DNA from: Hyphomicrobiales bacterium
GTDB lineage: Bacteria > Pseudomonadota > Alphaproteobacteria > Rhizobiales > Xanthobacteraceae
Direction: 5' to 3'
Assembly (NCBI GenBank): GCA_017305555.1
Contig: JAFKKM010000035.1
Coordinates: 1-59,570 of the forward strand
DNA length: 59,570 nt
The notes beneath the pieces are model-generated. The model saw only the letters and a list, made by a program, of their open reading frames with translations, had not been told where the DNA came from and searched no databases. Positions 36,294-44,355 of the stretch are shown piece by piece (position 1 is the stretch's first letter; every line of letters starts with the position of its first letter). A program made the translations under genes and the position numbers.

Positions 36294-37739
36294 ATGAACA
36301 TCATGAACGTCGACTACACGACCAAGATTCCGAACAACGTCGATCTCGCCTCCGACCGTCAGGTGCTGAAAGCGCTGGAGGGCTGGCATCCCGGTTATCT
36401 CGACTGGTGGAACGACATGGGGCCGGATGGTTTCCAGGAGTCGCTGGTCTACCTGCGCACGGCGGTCAGCGTCGACCCAAAAGGCTGGGCCAAGTTCGAT
36501 TACGTCAAGATGCCGGACTATCGCTGGGGTGTGTTGCTGGCGCCGCAGGATACCGAGCGCAAGGTGAACTTCGGCGAGCACAAGGGCGTCGCCGCGTGGC
36601 AGGAAGTGCCGGGCGAATATCGCGCCATGCTGCGCCGTCTTGTGGTGATTCAGGGCGACACCGAGCCGGCGTCGGTCGAGCAGCAGCGCCATCTCGGCAA
36701 GACCGCGCCGTCGCTTTACGACATGCGCAACCTGTTTCAGGTCAACGTCGAGGAAGGTCGTCACCTGTGGGCGATGGTGTACCTGCTGCAAAAGTATTTC
36801 GGCCGCGACGGCCGCGAGGAAGCCGACGATCTGCTGCGCCGCCGCTCCGGCGACGAGGACGCGCCGCGCATGTTGGGCGCCTTTAACGAAGCGACGCCGG
36901 ACTGGCTGTCGTTCTTCATGTTCACTTTCTTCACCGATCGCGACGGCAAGATGCAGCTCGAGAGTCTGGCGCAATCCGGCTTCGATCCGCTGTCACGCAC
37001 CTGCCGCTTCATGCTGACGGAAGAAGCGCATCACATGTTCGTCGGCGAAACCGGCGTCGGCCGCGTGTTGCAGCGGACCTGCGAGGCGATGAAGGCGGCG
37101 GGCATCGAAGACCCGAATGAGATCGAAAAGGTGCGCGCGCTCGGCGTCATCGATCTGCCGACCATCCAGAAGAAGATGAACCTGCACTATTCGCTGTCGC
37201 TCGACCTGTTCGGCTCGGAAGTCTCCACCAACGCCGCGAACTTCTACAACGCGGGACTGAAGGGCCGCTTCCAGGAAACCAAGATCGACGACGATCATCG
37301 CCTCACCAACGATGTCTATCCGGTGGCGAAGCTGGTCGACGGCAAGATCACCATGGTGGACGAGCCGGCGCTCACCGCGCTCAACATGCGGCTGCGCGAC
37401 GACTACACGCAGGACTGCGCCAAGGGCGTCGAGCGCTGGAACAAGATCATCGAAAAGACCGGCGTGAATTTCCGGCTCGAACTGCCGCACACCGCGTTCC
37501 ATCGCGACATCGGCGAGTTCAAGGGCATCAACGCGACGCCGAAGGGCGTGCTGCTGGGTGACGCCGAATGGGCCAAGGTGCGCGACGATTATCTGCCCTC
37601 GAAGGCGGACGGCGACTTCATCGAATCGCTGATGACGCCGGTGAGCGAGCCCGGCCAGTTCGCCGGCTGGATCGCCGCGCCGAAAGTCGGCATCGACAAC
37701 AAGCCCGGCGATTTCGAATACGTGAAGATCGCGGCGTAA
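36294..37739 (+). CDS. boxB: Benzoyl-CoA 2,3-epoxidase, diiron oxygenase subunit BoxB
   Basis: The 481-residue class I diiron enzyme inserts oxygen into benzoyl-CoA to give the 2,3-epoxide, using electrons from BoxA. The ferritin-like fold carries the metal ligands: E124, E154 and H157 (EEGRH), D215, E244 and H247 (EEAHH), which correspond with a constant offset of four to the ligand positions I recall for characterised BoxB. Length is normal. GGGAGA lies before the ATG at 36294. It is flanked on both sides by sister hairpin elements. Confidence 0.96.
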   Translation: MNIMNVDYTTKIPNNVDLASDRQVLKALEGWHPGYLDWWNDMGPDGFQESLVYLRTAVSVDPKGWAKFDYVKMPDYRWGVLLAPQDTERKVNFGEHKGVAAWQEVPGEYRAMLRRLVVIQGDTEPASVEQQRHLGKTAPSLYDMRNLFQVNVEEGRHLWAMVYLLQKYFGRDGREEADDLLRRRSGDEDAPRMLGAFNEATPDWLSFFMFTFFTDRDGKMQLESLAQSGFDPLSRTCRFMLTEEAHHMFVGETGVGRVLQRTCEAMKAAGIEDPNEIEKVRALGVIDLPTIQKKMNLHYSLSLDLFGSEVSTNAANFYNAGLKGRFQETKIDDDHRLTNDVYPVAKLVDGKITMVDEPALTALNMRLRDDYTQDCAKGVERWNKIIEKTGVNFRLELPHTAFHRDIGEFKGINATPKGVLLGDAEWAKVRDDYLPSKADGDFIESLMTPVSEPGQFAGWIAAPKVGIDNKPGDFEYVKIAA

Positions 37740-37743
37740 GAAG

Positions 37744-37859
37744 GAGCGAGTAGCGAATAGGGAGTAGCGAATAGAAAGAATGACGCGGCGTTACCGGGAT
37801 CGTCATGCTCGGCAATGACACCCACAATCTATTCGCTATTCGCTACTTACTACTCGCTC
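37744..37859. repeat. Hairpin element in the boxB-boxA spacer, sister of the 36132 copy
   Basis: Arms at 37744-37774 and 37829-37859 read GAGCGAGTAGCGAATAGGG... and ...CTTACTACTCGCTC. The core ACCGGGATCGTCATGC...GGCAATGAC matches the boxC-boxB copy in the same orientation, but its inner palindrome is shorter (GTCATGCTCGGCAATGAC). It fills the space between boxB and boxA. Confidence 0.85.
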
Positions 37860-37878
37860 CACACCGAAGGTGTGAACC

Positions 37879-39072
37879 ATGAACGCTCCCCTCAAAAAGC
37901 AGCACCTGATCGATCCGGAGATCTGCATCCGCTGCAACACCTGCGAGGAAACCTGTCCGATCGACGCCATCACCCACGACGACAACAACTATGTGGTGAA
38001 CGTCGATATCTGCAACTACTGCATGGACTGCATCTCGCCGTGCCCGACCGGCGCGATCGACAACTGGCGCGTGGTCGCAAAACCGTATTCGCTGGAGGAT
38101 CAGTTTTCGTGGAGCGATCTGCCGGCGCAGGAGGAGGTTGCGAGCGAGGAGACCGGCGGCACTGTCGAGGCGCTTGAGGACGAGATCGGCGCGTTGCTCG
38201 ACGAGGCGCGCAAGGGGCTCGGCGGCAAGGCCGTCGCGCCGCATTCGGCGAGCAAACCGACGGTCAATCTCTATAATCGCGGCAAGCCTGCGGTGGCGAC
38301 GGTGACCGGCAACTTCCGGCTCACTCATGCCGACGCCGATTCCGATGTGCGTCACATTATCTTGGACTTTGGCGACCAGCCGTTTCCGGTGCTGGAAGGC
38401 CAGAGCATCGGCATCGTCGCGCCGGGTGTCGATGGTGAAGGCAAGCCGCATCTGGTGCGACTCTATTCGGTGGCGAGTTCGCGCGACGGCGAGCGGCCCA
38501 ACACCAACAATCTTGCGCTCACGGTGAAGCGCGAGCCGCAGGGCGTGTGTTCGAATTATCTGTGCGATCTGCCGCGCGGGGCGAAGGTGGAAGTGACGGG
38601 GCCGTTCGGCGCGACATTCCTGCATCCGAACGATCCGGCGGCGAATATCATCATGATCTGCACCGGCACCGGTTCGGCGCCGTTCCGCGGCTTCACCGAG
38701 CGCCGCCGCCGCGCCATGCCGGATGCGGCCGGGCGATTGCTGTTGTTCTTCGGCGCGCGGCGGCCGGAGGAGTTGCCGTATTTCGGGCCGTTGCAGAAGG
38801 TGCCGGAAAAGTTGCTCGGCAAGTATTTCTGCTACTCGCGCGTCGCCGGCGCGCCGCGCGTCTACGTGCAGGACCGTATTCGTTCGGAGTCGGCGCAGAT
38901 CGCGACGCTGCTCGGCCACGCCGGCACGCATGTCTACATCTGCGGACTCAAGGGCATGGAGAGCGGCGTCGACGAAGCTTTCGCCGACGTCTGCCGCAGC
39001 GCGTCGCTGAACTGGGCGGCGCTGAAAGCCGACATGCGCGACAACGGCCGCTATCACGTCGAGACGTATTGA
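37879..39072 (+). CDS. boxA: Benzoyl-CoA 2,3-epoxidase reductase subunit BoxA
   Basis: The 397-residue NADPH-dependent reductase feeds electrons to BoxB. An N-terminal 2x[4Fe-4S] ferredoxin has C16-C19-C22-C26 and C45-C48-C51-C55. A linker (about 80-130) leads to a ferredoxin-NADP reductase module with the FAD motif [14 protein letters not shown]-binding [14 protein letters not shown] and a C-terminal VETY, matching the FNR family tail. Length agrees with known BoxA. No pathway gene (boxD or others) follows it. A weak AAGGTG precedes the ATG. Confidence 0.95.
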   Translation: MNAPLKKQHLIDPEICIRCNTCEETCPIDAITHDDNNYVVNVDICNYCMDCISPCPTGAIDNWRVVAKPYSLEDQFSWSDLPAQEEVASEETGGTVEALEDEIGALLDEARKGLGGKAVAPHSASKPTVNLYNRGKPAVATVTGNFRLTHADADSDVRHIILDFGDQPFPVLEGQSIGIVAPGVDGEGKPHLVRLYSVASSRDGERPNTNNLALTVKREPQGVCSNYLCDLPRGAKVEVTGPFGATFLHPNDPAANIIMICTGTGSAPFRGFTERRRRAMPDAAGRLLLFFGARRPEELPYFGPLQKVPEKLLGKYFCYSRVAGAPRVYVQDRIRSESAQIATLLGHAGTHVYICGLKGMESGVDEAFADVCRSASLNWAALKADMRDNGRYHVETY

Positions 39073-39098
39073 TCCCGATCGTCGGTCCGCCGTTTCGC

Positions 39099-39383
39099 CT
39101 ACGACGCCTTGTTCTTGATCGCGCCGATGATTGCGGTCAGTACGGCACCGCCGGCGCCGCCGCCGATCACTTGCGTGATGATCGATCCGACATCGAGGTT
39201 GCCGCCTTGCAGCGATGCCGAAACGGCAGGCCAGACAAGTGTGATGATCTGCCCGAGGACGCCGCCGCCGACCAGGCCGGCGATGGTGTTGCCGAGCGTG
39301 CCAAGGTCGAATGTCGGCGAAGATTTGCCGGCCGCATTTCCGCCCAGCGCACCGGCGACGAGGTTAATCAGAATCTGTTCCAT
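39099..39383 (-). CDS. Small Gly/Ala-rich hydrophobic protein
   Basis: The 94-residue protein has hydrophobic, glycine-rich segments (LINLVAGALGGNAAG, IAGLVGGGVLGQIITLVW, IGGGAGGAVLTAIIGAIKN) and no clear catalytic residues; it may insert in the membrane. GGGGGTT lies upstream, which favours ATG 39383 (spacing about 10) over ATG 39389. Similar unnamed proteins are common in Bradyrhizobium-type genomes. I assign no function. It is convergent with boxA. Confidence 0.65.
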   Translation of the reverse strand: MEQILINLVAGALGGNAAGKSSPTFDLGTLGNTIAGLVGGGVLGQIITLVWPAVSASLQGGNLDVGSIITQVIGGGAGGAVLTAIIGAIKNKAS

Positions 39384-39541
39384 GAACATAACCCCCGATT
39401 GAACACTCCGGGAGTATGGCGTCAAAGTGGAGGCCGTCAATGGTGCCAGCGGTATCGTGACACGCCGTCCGGTTATGTTTCTTCGGAAAACCGTCGAGGG
39501 GAGATGGTGACAGGCGCGTCTGTTGCGTGGCGCGGCACGCC

Positions 39542-39603
39542 CCTCTTTCCCTCTCCCCTTGCGGGAGAGGGTGCCTTCGCGCAGCGAAGGTGAGTGAGGG
39601 GTC
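39542..39603 (+). repeat. CCCTCTCCCCTTGCGGGAGAGGG repeat, copy A
   Basis: This 62-base unit contains the palindrome CCTCTCCCCTTGCGGGAGAGG and a second palindrome CCTTCGCGCAGCGAAGG, ending AGTGAGGGGTC. It ends two bases from the stop codon of the DUF559 gene and is identical to 40060-40121. Confidence 0.9.
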
Positions 39604-39604
39604 A

Positions 39605-39967
39605 TCAAGGCCTCGGCGCAGTTAGTTTCGAAAGAATATCTTCAAGAACGGCTTGTGGCTGTTGCAAGACGTCGTTGTTCCAGTAGCGCGCAATATCGAA
39701 TCCAAGTTTCGTGAGTACGTCGCTTCTGATCGCATCGTGCTGCGACGATGCATGTTGACTACCATCGATCTCGACGACGAGGCGTTTTTCAAAACAGACG
39801 AAATCGAGAATGTAGTCTTCGAGTGGTGTTTGCCGGCGAAACTTGAACTGCGCGAGCTGTCGGGAGCGGAGTAGTCGCCACATCGCGGCTTCGGCATCGG
39901 TCGGGGCGTGACGCATTTCTTTTGCGAAGATGCGCAAGCGCTCCTTGGTCGGACGCTGGTTCGGCAT
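39605..39967 (-). CDS. DUF559 endonuclease-domain protein (Vsr/PD-(D/E)xK type)
   Basis: The 120-residue protein has the DUF559 core: ...EAAMWRLLRSRQLAQFKFRRQ... and ...YILDFVCFEKRLVVEIDGSQH, with the Asp and EIDGxQH residues of the PD-(D/E)xK/Vsr-like nuclease fold, then RYWNNDVL. It could be a standalone DNA nuclease. It is squeezed between inverted repeat copies, 2 bp from one and about 8 bp from the other. AGGGG supplied by the repeat lies upstream; GTG 39985 is an alternative start inside the repeat. Confidence 0.9.
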   Translation of the reverse strand: MPNQRPTKERLRIFAKEMRHAPTDAEAAMWRLLRSRQLAQFKFRRQTPLEDYILDFVCFEKRLVVEIDGSQHASSQHDAIRSDVLTKLGFDIARYWNNDVLQQPQAVLEDILSKLTAPRP

Positions 39968-39974
39968 GTGCGGC

Positions 39975-40030
39975 TTACCCCTCACCCGGCTCGCCTTCGG
40001 CGATCCACCCTCTCCCGCAAGGGGAGAGGG
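39975..40030 (-). repeat. CCCTCTCCCCTTGCGGGAGAGGG repeat, diverged inverted copy
   Basis: Read on the minus strand it has the same layout as copies A and B (GGGAGAGGG palindrome, central CCTTCGGCGA-like palindrome, GTGAGGGGT), but diverged in the middle. With copy A it brackets the DUF559 gene in inverted orientation; with copy B it forms a short pair around a 29-base loop. Confidence 0.8.
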
Positions 40031-40059
40031 TAACTAGCGACTGCTGCATCGTTGTGACG

Positions 40060-40121
40060 CCTCTTTCCCTCTCCCCTTGCGGGAGAGGGTGCCTTCGCGC
40101 AGCGAAGGTGAGTGAGGGGTC
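40060..40121 (+). repeat. CCCTCTCCCCTTGCGGGAGAGGG repeat, copy B
   Basis: This copy is identical over 62 bases to copy A at 39542-39603. It lies immediately downstream (3') of the short-chain dehydrogenase gene. Confidence 0.9.
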
Positions 40122-40142
40122 TTACGCACCCGTGATGCTCTC

Positions 40143-40946
40143 CTATTCTCCCGACACCGGCACGCTCAGGTTGGCGTAGACGATGCCGCCATCCACCGCG
40201 ATGGCGTTGCCGACCATGTAGTCGCCGGAGCGCGCGGCGAGGAAGATCGCAAGACCGGCCATGTCCTCCTCATTGCCGATGCGCTTGGCCGGAATCCATT
40301 GCGAGATATGGTCGGCCTGGTCGCGCGCGGCGCGGTTCATGTCGGAGGCGAACGCACCGGGGCAGATCGCGGTGACCGCAATGTTGTCCTGGATCAGCCG
40401 CGCCGCCATGCGCCGGGTCAGGTGGATCACCGCCGCCTTGCTGGCCTGATAGGAATAGGTCTCCATCGGGTTGACGGAGAGCCCGTCAACGGAGGCGATG
40501 TTGATGACCTTGCCGGGCTTCTCCTTCGTCGCCGCCGCGCGCAGCGGCTTCGCCAACGCCTTGGTCAGGAAGAACAGCGACTTGACGTTGAGGTTCATCA
40601 CCTTGTCCCAGCCGGCTTCCGGAAACTCGTCGAAGGTCGAGCCCCACGCCGCACCGGCGTTGTTGACGAGGATGTCGAGCTTTTGCTCGCGCTTCATGAA
40701 TTCCTCGGCGAGCTTGTTGCAGCCTTCCACCGTCGCCATGTCGATCGGCAGCGCGATGCATTCGCCGTCATAGGCGGCGGTCAGTTCTTTCGCCGTCTCC
40801 TCGCAGGGGCCGGCCTTGCGCGCGGTGATGTAAACCTTCGATGCGCCGTAGGCGAGAAAGCCGCCGGCGATCATCTTGCCGATGCCGCGCGACCCGCCAG
40901 TCACCAGCGCGACGCGGCCCTTGAGCGAAAACAGATCCTTGAACAT
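40143..40946 (-). CDS. Short-chain dehydrogenase/reductase
   Basis: The 267-residue classical SDR has the cofactor motif TGGSRGIG at about 16-23, NNAGAAWG near 93, the catalytic Ser in NIASVDG and YxxxK in SYQASKAAV near 161-165, and PGAFASDM near 196. An NAD(P)(H)-dependent oxidoreductase acting on an unknown hydroxy/keto substrate is expected. The start at 40946 follows GGAGG. Downstream of the gene is a repeat; upstream is a repeat-rich region without genes (40947-41303). Confidence 0.92.
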   Translation of the reverse strand: MFKDLFSLKGRVALVTGGSRGIGKMIAGGFLAYGASKVYITARKAGPCEETAKELTAAYDGECIALPIDMATVEGCNKLAEEFMKREQKLDILVNNAGAAWGSTFDEFPEAGWDKVMNLNVKSLFFLTKALAKPLRAAATKEKPGKVINIASVDGLSVNPMETYSYQASKAAVIHLTRRMAARLIQDNIAVTAICPGAFASDMNRAARDQADHISQWIPAKRIGNEEDMAGLAIFLAARSGDYMVGNAIAVDGGIVYANLSVPVSGE

Positions 40947-40975
40947 GGTGCCTCCGATTGATGACGGAGGATTTA

Positions 40976-41020
40976 TAGCCGTTTCAAGCGAAGTGGACAC
41001 CGGTTCGCGTCAAAATAAAA
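40976..41020. repeat. AAGCGAAGTGG...CCGGTTCGCG element, copy 2
   Basis: TTTCAAGCGAAGTGGACACCGGTTCGCGTCAAAA-like sequence belongs to the same dispersed family as 18081, 56093 and 59251. It lies in the promoter region of the short-chain dehydrogenase gene. Confidence 0.65.
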
Positions 41021-41098
41021 ACCCGGCCCCGCCCCGGGAGGCAAGTCGAGGTGAGGAACGAAGGCTGGATATCAACGACGTTGTCATCACACCTTGCC

Positions 41099-41272
41099 GT
41101 CGTCCCCGCGTAGCAGACCTTTCCGTCGTCATGGCCGGGACCATAGGCGAGCGAAGCGACGCCGTTCTTCGAACGGCTACGGGCGAGCGAAGCGACGCCG
41201 TTCTTCGAACGGGGCTATGCCCGGCCATGACGGAAACAATGGGTTACGGGTCCCCGCCTTCGCGGGGACGAC
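41099..41272. repeat. GTCGTCCCCGCG repeat pair (diverged) around a tandem repeat
   Basis: GTCGTCCCCGCG at 41099-41110 and the full inverted unit GGTTACGGGTCCCCGCC...GGGGACGAC at 41241-41272 form a pair of the same family as those at 48631, 53111, 54717 and 59301. The interior holds a tandem 31-bp repeat and a CATGGCCGG/CCGGCCATG palindrome. There is no gene in it. Confidence 0.7.
41146..41212 (+). repeat. Tandem 31-bp direct repeat
   Basis: Two identical 31-base units (41146-41176 and 41182-41212) start GGCGAGCGAAGCGACGCCG and end TTCTTCGAACGG, separated by five bases. A third unit with one mismatch is at 58770-58800. Confidence 0.9.
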
Positions 41273-41303
41273 GATTTTCGTGCGACGGCCTCAACGTGCG
41301 CCG

Positions 41304-41531
41304 TCAGCGCCAATAATTATTGGCGGCGGCGACTGTCTGGAAATGCACGGCGATGACGTGGGACGACGCGATCAGTTGCGTGGTGTCGTGGTCGTAGGCT
41401 GCGCGCAGGCTGGAGCGCACCGCGTCGGAGGGCTGGGTGTATTTGACACCGACGCGCGACAGTTTCACCGCCAGCTCGAAGCCGGCTTGCGGCGTGTCGG
41501 TTTTCAGGGAGGGCAACCAGGTATCGCTCAT
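41304..41531 (-). CDS. Small hypothetical protein (75 aa)
   Basis: The 75-residue protein starts MSDTWLPSLKTDTPQAGFE and has a mixed composition typical of a folded soluble protein. There is no known motif. The ribosome site is weak (GCGGA). It lies downstream of a perfect AT-rich hairpin and in line with the deacetylase gene. I assign no function; the coding status is likely but not certain. Confidence 0.55.
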   Translation of the reverse strand: MSDTWLPSLKTDTPQAGFELAVKLSRVGVKYTQPSDAVRSSLRAAYDHDTTQLIASSHVIAVHFQTVAAANNYWR

Positions 41532-41577
41532 GGGGAGAATCCGCGTTGAAAGGATTGGAACGGTTCTCATCAGAGCC

Positions 41578-41606
41578 AAAAAGATGTAGATAGTCTACAT
41601 CTTTTT
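41578..41606. terminator. Perfect 13-bp AT-rich palindrome (terminator or operator)
   Basis: AAAAAGATGTAGA (41578-41590) and TCTACATCTTTTT (41594-41606) are exact complements around a 3-base loop. On both strands the stem ends in a T-run, so it could be a bidirectional terminator after the deacetylase gene. The TGTAGA-N3-TCTACA core, 47 bp upstream of the small gene at 41531, also looks like a repressor operator. Confidence 0.6.
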
Positions 41607-41662
41607 TTATGAAGCCGCGCGGATCGTTCGGTTGCGGCGGATCGAACGGGTTCGATTGAAGA

Positions 41663-42721
41663 TCAGGCGACGTCGACGCGGCGGAATCTGTTCCACAAGG
41701 CGGTGGCGGCGCCGGAGGTCAGCACCGGCAGGAAGCGCTCGTCCTGATAATTGCCGTTGAGCGAGATGCGCGGCAGCGCGGTCGGGTGCGCAGCGTTGCC
41801 TTCGAACACCATGCCGGGCCGCGTGGTCACGGCGGTGGTGAAGCCTGCCCGTTTTGCCAGCGCGAATTCGCGCGGGCCGGCGGCGGCCTTGTCGCCGTAG
41901 GGATAAGCGAGATGCTCGACCGGTTGCTGCAACGCCGTCTCGATGTCGGCGCGGTTGACGGTGATCTCGCGCAGCGCGGAGGCCTCGCTCTGCTTGGCGA
42001 GATTGTCGTGGGTGATGGTGTGCGCGCCGATGGTGAGCAGCGGCTCCTCGGCGAAGGCTTTCAGCTCATCCCATGACAGGCAGAGTTCGCGGCTGATGGC
42101 GTCTTCGTCGACGCCGTGGCGCAGGCACAGCGATGTCATCTCGCGGCGGACTGCGGCGCTGTCGGGCAGCCGGCGCAGCCAGTCGTGCAGGATCGCGAAC
42201 GCCTCATGCTTGCCTTCGAGCGTCGAGGTGTCGAGGCGGGTGGCGATCTGGTCGATGATGGCATCGACGGTGTCGGCATAGGTCACCACCCGCTCCAGCG
42301 CCACCCACCACAGTCGGCCGATGCCGTCGGCGAAATCGCTGGCGACATAGACGGTGAACGGTGCGTCGAATTCGCGCATCACGGGTGCGGCATAGTCGCG
42401 GTTGTCGCGATAGCCGTCGTCGAAGGTGAAGCAGGCGAAGCGACGCGAGAAGTCGCGCGCGGCGAGCCGGCGCTGCATCTCGTCCAGCGTGACGATGTCG
42501 ATATCCAGCTCGCGGACGTGCTTTAGCGTCGCGCGCAGGAACTCCGGGGTGATTTCCAGATGATGGTTCGGCTGGAACGGCACGTCGCGACGCGGCCGGA
42601 CATGATGCAGCATGAAGATGTTGCCGACGCCGGCCAGCATCGGCCGCAGCCAGCGATGCGCGCCGGTGACATGCAATGCGTCGAGCCCTGAGCGGATCAC
42701 ACGATCGCGAAGTTGCTTCAT
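41663..42721 (-). CDS. Polysaccharide deacetylase family protein (NodB homology)
   Basis: The 352-residue protein has the NodB catalytic core: TFDDGYRDN near residue 105 provides the catalytic Asp and metal Asp, HTITH near 235 the metal-binding His residues, and LAYPYGDKAAAG near 273 the motif 3 region. It would remove acetyl groups from a sugar polymer. No signal peptide is visible. The ATG at 42721 is chosen; the frame remains open upstream to 42892. Glycosyltransferase neighbours are absent. Confidence 0.88.
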   Translation of the reverse strand: MKQLRDRVIRSGLDALHVTGAHRWLRPMLAGVGNIFMLHHVRPRRDVPFQPNHHLEITPEFLRATLKHVRELDIDIVTLDEMQRRLAARDFSRRFACFTFDDGYRDNRDYAAPVMREFDAPFTVYVASDFADGIGRLWWVALERVVTYADTVDAIIDQIATRLDTSTLEGKHEAFAILHDWLRRLPDSAAVRREMTSLCLRHGVDEDAISRELCLSWDELKAFAEEPLLTIGAHTITHDNLAKQSEASALREITVNRADIETALQQPVEHLAYPYGDKAAAGPREFALAKRAGFTTAVTTRPGMVFEGNAAHPTALPRISLNGNYQDERFLPVLTSGAATALWNRFRRVDVA

Positions 42722-42955
42722 CCCAGATTCTGGCCGTTCGAGAGCGTGGGCGTGCCGGTTGCGGCGATGTTGCCGTGAAAGCAGTTGGCTACGCGCGAAA
42801 CCGTAAAAAATACGGAACAACCCTACCTTGTTCGCCGCGATGGACAAACCCTTATAGCGGGTGCTGCCGCCGGCTGCGTCACCGCACCACATTTCGAAAT
42901 TGACAGCATCTCAAGCATTTGTTTTCACTCCGGTTCAGGACCCGTAGGGAATCGA

Positions 42956-44350
42956 ATGCGCGGACTTTTCAGGTGGAGCAGGAAGTGGTGGCCGGGTCTT
43001 ATTCCGCTTGCCGTGTTGTGGGGCCTTGCGGCGTGGTACGAGACCGTGCCGATGGAGCAGAATCTCGCGGCCGCGACGGCGGCTGCGCTCAAGAACGATG
43101 TGCTCGACAAGACCCGGATTGATGTCGCAGGTCGCGACGTCACCTTTTCCGCCGACGCGTTCTCCGAGGAAGGACGGCGCAGCGCGGTGACCTCGGTGGA
43201 GGGCGTGCCCGGCGTCCGGCTGGTCAACGACCGCACTCGCCTGGTGCCCGAGGCCAAGCCCTATGTGTGGACCGCGCAGCGTGACGTGGTGCGGGTGACG
43301 CTGTCCGGCAGCACGCCGCTGCCGGCGATCAAGGCGCGTCTCGCGGACGCGGCGAAAGCGGCGCTCAACGGCGTCGAGGTGGTGGATCACACCGGCTTCG
43401 CGCGCGGCGCACCGTCGCGGTTCGATGCCGCCGTGCTGCTGTTGATCGAACAGGTCGCCCGCCTGAAAGAGGGCAAGGTGACGCTGTCCGACAAGGCGGT
43501 CAGCCTGTCCGGCATGGCACGCGAACTCGGCGGCCGCGAAGCGATCTGGGCGAGCTTGCGCAATCTGCCCGAGGGCTATTCGGTCGCCGCCAATGACATC
43601 GCTGCGCCGCCTTATGTGTTCCAGGCCAACAAGGACCCTGTCGGCGGCACGCTGACCCTGAGCGGCTACGTGCCCGACAACAAGGTTCACGCGGCGCTGG
43701 TCGCAGCGGCGGAACGCAAGTTCTTCGGCGAGAAGGTGACGGACAACCTCAAGGCCAGCATCGGCGCGCCGAAGGGCTTTGCCGAAATGGTCACGCGCGC
43801 GCTCGGCGCGCTGTCGCGGCTCTCCACCGGTTCGCTGGAGGTGGCGGATCGCGAGGTGAAGCTTTCGGGCGATGCGCTGTTCGACGGCGCCGCCAACCAG
43901 ATCCGCCAAAGTCTCGCCAAGGACCTGCCGGAAGGCTGGAAGGCCAAGACCGAGATTTCGGTAAAGCCGGCCGCGGCCCCGGTCGACGCCAGCGTGTGCC
44001 AGCGGCTGTTCTCTGAGGTGCTGGGGCAGGGCCGCATCCGCTTCGAATCCGGCAGCGCCACCATCAACGCGGATTCCGCCGGGTTGCTGGATCGCCTCGC
44101 GGAGATCGCGCTGCGCTGCCCGGCCGCCGGGATCGAGATTATCGGCCACACCGACGGCGACGGTGACGCCGCCGCCAATCAGGCGCTGTCTGAGGCGCGG
44201 GCCAAGGCGGTGGCGGATTATCTGGTCAAGGCGGGGCTGCCCGCCGACCGCTTCAAGACCTCGGGGCAGGGCAGTTCCGTGCCGGTTGCCGATAACAGCA
44301 CCGAAGAAGGCAAGGCGAAGAACCGCCGCATCGATTTTCTGGTGAGGTGA
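42956..44350 (+). CDS. OmpA-family protein with N-terminal membrane anchor and BON-like repeats
   Basis: The 464-residue protein has an N-terminal hydrophobic segment (about 13-28) and then two or three BON-like modules (segments VTFSADAFSEEGRRSAVTSVEGVPGV and LTLSGYVPDNKVHAALVAAA are typical). A C-terminal OmpA peptidoglycan-binding domain follows (about 345-464) with IRFESGSATI, IIGHTDGDGD and RAKAVADYLVKAGL. It would link the inner membrane or periplasm to peptidoglycan. AGGGA lies nine bases before the ATG. It overlaps or abuts the small membrane-protein gene downstream. Confidence 0.85.
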   Translation: MRGLFRWSRKWWPGLIPLAVLWGLAAWYETVPMEQNLAAATAAALKNDVLDKTRIDVAGRDVTFSADAFSEEGRRSAVTSVEGVPGVRLVNDRTRLVPEAKPYVWTAQRDVVRVTLSGSTPLPAIKARLADAAKAALNGVEVVDHTGFARGAPSRFDAAVLLLIEQVARLKEGKVTLSDKAVSLSGMARELGGREAIWASLRNLPEGYSVAANDIAAPPYVFQANKDPVGGTLTLSGYVPDNKVHAALVAAAERKFFGEKVTDNLKASIGAPKGFAEMVTRALGALSRLSTGSLEVADREVKLSGDALFDGAANQIRQSLAKDLPEGWKAKTEISVKPAAAPVDASVCQRLFSEVLGQGRIRFESGSATINADSAGLLDRLAEIALRCPAAGIEIIGHTDGDGDAAANQALSEARAKAVADYLVKAGLPADRFKTSGQGSSVPVADNSTEEGKAKNRRIDFLVR

Positions 44351-44355
44351 CCGCG

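Noticed and set aside
39542-40121. Possible CRISPR array
   Set aside because: There are only three copies, in two orientations, with an intervening nuclease gene, not regular direct repeats with unique spacers of constant length.
41146-41212. Tandem 31-bp repeat as CRISPR
   Set aside because: Two units separated by 5 bp only; no spacers and no cas genes.
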